Under the pieces are notes generated by a model that worked only from the letters and a program-made list of their open reading frames with translations, was not told the origin of the DNA and ran no database searches. A program made the position numbers and the translations under genes. A DNA stretch of 42,678 nt, from contig NZ_LSIF01000104.1 of the NCBI RefSeq assembly GCF_001556105.1, positions 7,501 to 50,178 on the forward strand. Direction: 5' to 3'. Shown one piece after another: positions 42,611 through 42,678 of this stretch (within the stretch, counting starts at the first letter, position 1; every line of letters starts with the position of its first letter). Source of the DNA: Pseudoxanthomonas mexicana. GTDB taxonomy: Bacteria > Pseudomonadota > Gammaproteobacteria > Xanthomonadales > Xanthomonadaceae.

Positions 42611-42678
42611 TCAGACGCGTGCGCTGAGCAATCCGATCCGGCGGAACCACATCTCCAGCGGCACGGTCACCAGCGGCG
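42611..42678 (-). CDS. C-terminal end of an unidentified protein (partial)
   Basis: The last 21 codons of a gene that runs off the right edge, ending in LVTVPLEMWFRRIGLLSARV before TGA at 42613-42611. A PLEMWFRR-like end recalls some membrane acyltransferase or DUF418-type proteins, but the segment is too short to assign. It points the same way as the HPP gene, with a gap of 93 bases. Confidence 0.4.
   Translation of the reverse strand, partial: PLVTVPLEMWFRRIGLLSARV

Overview
The window looks like chromosomal DNA from a Xanthomonadaceae gammaproteobacterium (Pseudoxanthomonas/Stenotrophomonas/Luteimonas type). The reasons are about 65-70% GC, the radC / coaBC-dut-PMM-pyrE block, divergent tyrS and M23 peptidase genes next to anmK, and a speA/speE pair. 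This placement is from protein resemblance and gene order only. It is mostly conserved core sequence. I see no tRNA, rRNA, CRISPR array, insertion sequence or phage gene, and no gene-free stretch longer than about 235 bases.

Region by region. 1-5.3 kb: the 5' end of tyrS (-), then a cell-wall set: a membrane-anchored M23 endopeptidase, AnmK, a small ribbon-helix-helix-like protein and AmpG, which together fit peptidoglycan trimming and muropeptide recycling; AmpG is coupled to exonuclease III. 5.3-14.7 kb: pyrE, an exported DUF4124-like protein, the overlapping coaBC-dut-phosphomannomutase operon (-), radC, argS, an FtsN-like SPOR protein and a small membrane protein. 14.7-19.5 kb: a YdfG-like dehydrogenase, divergent speA and speE (polyamine synthesis) around a REP-like palindrome, a lower-GC exported orphan and a P-II protein. 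19.7-24.8 kb: ubiK, comM, two tandem paralogous secreted small proteins and an S9 peptidase. 24.8-29 kb: aceA and aceB (glyoxylate shunt) divergent from a LysR regulator. 29-35 kb: a VOC protein, an alpha/beta hydrolase, a small basic probable DNA-binding protein, a CHAD protein, a CHASE-PAS-GGDEF-EAL c-di-GMP enzyme and a DUF1801 protein. 35-42.7 kb: zinc alcohol dehydrogenase, a secreted small protein divergent from a LytS/LytTR two-component pair, a polysaccharide deacetylase, a DUF2272 protein coupled to a lipoprotein, an HPP membrane protein and the end of one more gene.

The most informative parts beyond the core genes are control regions: a perfect FNR/ANR box at class II spacing before the alcohol dehydrogenase; a sigma-54 -24/-12 element before the c-di-GMP enzyme; a perfect palindrome holding a consensus -35 between aceB and its LysR neighbour; 21-bp-period direct repeats before the LytS/LytTR operon; and a palindrome filling the promoter spacer of the M23 gene. 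The phosphomannomutase carries an N-terminal membrane module and an internal in-frame ATG behind an excellent Shine-Dalgarno, suggesting a membrane and a soluble form. I did not find a multi-gene system that I could call new; the tandem four-cysteine exported paralogues are the best candidate for an undescribed family.
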